Assembly: GCA_905250125.1 (NCBI GenBank)
Contig: CAJNOL010000131.1
Coordinates: 62,001-126,000, forward strand
Source: Rotaria sordida
Lineage: Eukaryota > Rotifera > Eurotatoria > Philodinida > Philodinidae
Reading direction: 5' to 3'
DNA length: 64,000 bases
The stretch's first letter is position 1. Every line of letters starts with the position of its first letter. The notes below the pieces were generated by a model that was not told the DNA's origin, searched no databases, and was given only the letters and a program-made list of their open reading frames with translations. A program made the translations under genes and the position numbers. This document shows positions 61,077 through 64,000 of this stretch, in pieces.

Positions 61077-63058
61077 ATGTTTCAATTTAAACGACGACTG
61101 CATAATAATAAGTGTTTGGAAGAAGAAACAAAGAAATTTCGAAGTAAGTTCTACATATTCATAACATTATATGATATATTTTTATTTATCTTTATTTAAA
61201 TAGTAACGTATGATGACAAGTGAGAAGAATGATGAATACCTTTTAAATTAATTTATTTTTTCTTCACTTTTATAGAAAAATTATTAGTTCTTTCGAAAAT
61301 TTATCAAATGAACTATTCTATGAAATTTTCGATTATCTTGATGGTTATGAAATATATAAAGCATTTTCAAATCTTAATAGTCGATTTCAAGTTCTACTCA
61401 TTTCTTCATGTCTTCGATTAAAAATTGATCTTCGTTCTCTTTCAGAACCTCTCCAACAAAATTCTGCAATTGGTATTATCAATACGAACAAACATCAAAT
61501 TATTTCACTTAATATGACTAACTTTGATCACTATGATTCAAGTCTTACACTATTTAACATCGATTCATCATTTAGTCGACTTGAATCATTAGTGTTAGAT
61601 GATATGAAATCAAATCAACTCATACCTCTTCTTGTAAGTTTGATCTCTTTACCTCGTCTATTCTCATTGACTATCTATTATGATGATGATCTCAAAGACA
61701 TTAGCAATATATATCAACTAGTTTTCAACTTACCAATGTTAAATTATTATAAATTATCATTTTTCTCATTTGAATCATTTATTCCTCTATCAATAGCAAC
61801 CAGCAACCAATTTAGTAGTATTAAATATCTCGTTATTGATCATTGTTGTACTCTCGATGAATTAATTAATACAATTTCATATACGCCTCAACTCTGTCGA
61901 CTAATTTGTCAACAATTAAATGAATCAGATGACAACATCGTAAAAGATTCACTTAAAATAATATTTAGTCTAACTCGTATTTCCATTGCTAGATGTTATG
62001 TAGTATTTGATGAACTAGAAACGTTTCTCACCAATGTATCACCTCAATTAGAAGTATTACGTATTCAAACTTTCAAAGATGTGAATTATTTAGATGCTGA
62101 TCGATGGGAACGAATTATTTCACACTATTTACTTCATTTAAATATATTTGAGTTTAAATACGAAGAACTCATTGATGAAGAGTTGGAATCAACTGTCTAT
62201 CATGAAAGACTTAATGAATTCAACTCGTTATTTTGGATAAAACGACAATGGTTATTTAAAATTTATATTGACACAAACTATTGGGATGATAATGTCATTA
62301 TCTATGCCATTTCTTCACACAGGTTTATTGAAAAGAATCATTTTTGTCAAACAAATCTCTTCTCTGTTTTTTTCTAGAAAAACTCCAGACAATTCTCATA
62401 AAGATAAAGAAAATGATGAAAATTTCATTAATGAAATTGGTCAGAATATGATGCAACATAGTCTTATTTCCAATCAACAAGAGTCTGTTGTTTCTTCTAT
62501 AGTGTTTTTTGAAATTAATCGATTAACTGTCATCGCTCTCTCATATTTTGAATCTGATGAATCTTTGTTTGATATGATGGGTCCGATTTTTACTACAATA
62601 CACATAACCTGTTTGAATATTACATCCAGAAGAATTTTCATTGGCGCATTAATCGACCTGATCAAATGTTTACCTAATCTTGATTCATTAATAATATCAT
62701 CTCTAGCAATGGTAGAGCCAAGATGTTTATCTAATGAAGAAACAAGAACTCTTCGCTTGTTGTCAAATAATAACAATATTAGTAAAGTTAATGTTCAACG
62801 AATAAGTGACTTAGCACAAATTCAATTTCTTATTGATCTCTGTCCTCGTATGAAATATTTTGAGGTGGATTGTACGAATGGTCTCTTTTCTGAAAACATT
62901 ATACGATTTATTTTAATGAAAAATCCCAAGTATATTCCTTATCTATCTTTACTATGTCTTAGAATTTCACAAACAAATATGGACATCGTCGGCAAATTAA
63001 AAAGCATAATTGATTTTGAACAATTGTGTCCTAACTATATAATCAAACAAATAGACAA
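61077..63058 (+). CDS. F-box/leucine-rich-like protein, array copy F6, 3' end in gap
   Basis: Exons 61077-61143 (67 nt), 61204-61219 (16 nt), 61276-62322 (1047 nt) and 62378 onwards, running into the gap at IIKQID, about ten residues before the expected stop. The F-box is at about residues 34-75 (FENLSNELFYEIFDYLDGYE, IYKAFSNLNSRFQVLL). The body shows SSFSRLESLVLDDM, YLVIDHCCTLDELINTIS, QLEVLRIQTFKDVNYLDADR and FLIDLCPRMKYFEVDC. No disabling change is seen. The microexon donor is GTGAGA. The last intron is 55 bp; retention gives FIEKNHFCQTNLFSVFF-stop. Confidence 0.87.
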
Positions 63059-63158
63059 NNNNNNNNNNNNNNNNNNNNNNNNNNNNNNNNNNNNNNNNNN
63101 NNNNNNNNNNNNNNNNNNNNNNNNNNNNNNNNNNNNNNNNNNNNNNNNNNNNNNNNNN
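63059..63158. other. Assembly gap (100 N)
   Basis: Exactly 100 N. It falls between the convergent F6 gene and an inverted F-box pseudogene, a place where an inverted duplication could break assembly. Confidence 0.99.
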
Positions 63159-63812
63159 AAGAACCATTTTCGTTTTATCCAGAATGAAGAATTGAAACGA
63201 TTAATCAATTCATGATAAATACTTGCTTTGATATCTCAAACGGACCATAACACTTAGCAATGGAAATACGAGTTAAACTGAGTATAGTATGAAATATGTC
63301 TTTTACAACGTTTTCTTTCGATTCATTCACTTGTTGAGAAGTTAAACGACAGAGTTGTGGTATATATGAAAGTGTAGCAATTAATTCATCGAGACTACAA
63401 GTGAGAAAAATGATAACTTGTTATAGTTTAACATTGGTAAGTTGAAAATGATTTGATATATATTGCTAACCTTCTTGAAATCATCATTATAATAGATAGT
63501 CAATGATAATAGACGAGGTAAAGAAATTAAATTTATAAGAAGGGGTGTGAGTTTATTTGATTTCATATTGTCTAAGACAAGTGATTCGAGTCGACTAAAT
63601 GATGAATCGATGTTAAATCGTGTAAAAGTTGAATTATAAAAAATAAAAATTGGTTAAACTAAGTGAAATAATTTGATGTTTATTCGAAGTAGCAATGCAA
63701 GTTGAACGGCCTTGTTTGACAGCTTGTGGATGAAAACGAAGATCAATTTTTAATCGAAGAAATGAAAAAGTGAGTAGAGCTCAAAAACGAGTATTAGGAT
63801 TTGAAAATGCTC
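63159..63812 (-). pseudogene. Inverted, degraded F-box/LRR-like copy F7
   Basis: The minus strand from 63812 reads AFSNPNTRF-stop-ALLTFSF, RLKIDLRFHPQAVKQG and SNKHQIISLSLTNF. After a frameshift it continues FNIDSSFSRLESLVLDNMKS, LPRLLSLTIYYNDD and NLPMLNYNKLSFFSL. A deletion of about 25 codons jumps to CSLDELIATLSYIPQLCRL and LTRISIAKCYG. A second large deletion joins this to the exon-3 end (NRFNSSFWIKRKWF) at the gap. The F-box itself is lost upstream. Stops, a frameshift and two deletions make it non-functional. Confidence 0.85.
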
Positions 63813-63849
63813 CAAATGAGTCGTCTTTTTGTGATACCTCAAACCTTAC

Positions 63850-63945
63850 GCTCGAAAACTCACCCAAATCCACACGCTCACTCAGGCCAACACTCATACC
63901 AACATCTATACCCCCACAATCAAGCATACCCATATTCACCTTATG
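63850..63945. repeat. C-rich degenerate telomere-like tract
   Basis: Words such as ACTCACCCAAATCCACACGC, ACTCATACC, TACCCCCACA and CATACCCATATTCACC resemble degraded CCCACA repeats. Only the C-strand side is present within the window. Confidence 0.4.
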
Positions 63946-64000
63946 AAGATTCATTAAGTGGTACTAGAAATCTTGATAACTATATCTCTACAGAACTCTC

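Overview
The window is eukaryotic, AT-rich DNA and most resembles a bdelloid rotifer contig. The reasons are: short (43-62 bp) phase-conserved GT-AG introns; a tandem family of F-box/leucine-rich-like genes of a type abundant in bdelloid genomes; an APC-type amino-acid permease with a fungal/plant/bacterial flavour; several foldback DNA elements; a decayed Ty3/gypsy fragment; and interstitial tracts resembling (TGTGGG)n, the telomere repeat I recall for Adineta. Species and protein names come from pattern recognition only; no search was run.

Layout. 1-5.6 kb: no confident gene. It holds a foldback element, two CGTATACGA-rich blocks and, between them, a tandem array of twelve ~69-bp units, each with a 25-nt core bounded by splice-like signals. 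5.66-7.94 kb: a three-exon amino-acid permease (508 aa). 8-13.3 kb: nearly featureless. 13.4-15.9 kb: a four-exon, four-helix membrane protein with a possible alternative last exon. 16.56-19.66 kb: a 3.1-kb DNA transposon with ~700-bp inverted repeats, a 4-bp target duplication and a dead gene inside. 20.4-20.9 kb: a gene remnant next to a telomere-like foldback. 22.6-24.6 kb: a lone F-box gene. 28.1-29.7 kb: two adjacent non-autonomous elements.

31.16-44.51 kb: a giant HECT ubiquitin ligase (about 3,295 aa; SPRY, concanavalin-like and UBA-like segments, C-terminal HECT). Its catalytic cysteine sits on a small last exon 819 bp beyond the apparent end of the HECT reading frame. A 911-bp palindromic element lies in its first intron. 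44.7-46.2 kb: an antisense Ty3/gypsy pol relic ending at a telomere-like (G-strand then C-strand) foldback.

47.9-63.8 kb: a tandem array of five F-box/LRR-like genes on the plus strand, sharing a 67-nt first exon, a 16-nt microexon, a 1047-nt third exon (where complete) and a conserved ~57-nt last intron, followed by an inverted, degraded sixth copy. Two 100-N gaps cut the array, removing the 5' half of one gene and the extreme 3' end of another.

How the genes relate: the F-box proteins (probable SCF substrate receptors) and the HECT ligase are both ubiquitin-pathway components, but nothing shows they work together. The array looks like recent local duplication with strong conservation of exon phase and length. 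Acceptor-like TTTCAG just upstream of most start codons fits 5' UTR introns or spliced-leader trans-splicing.
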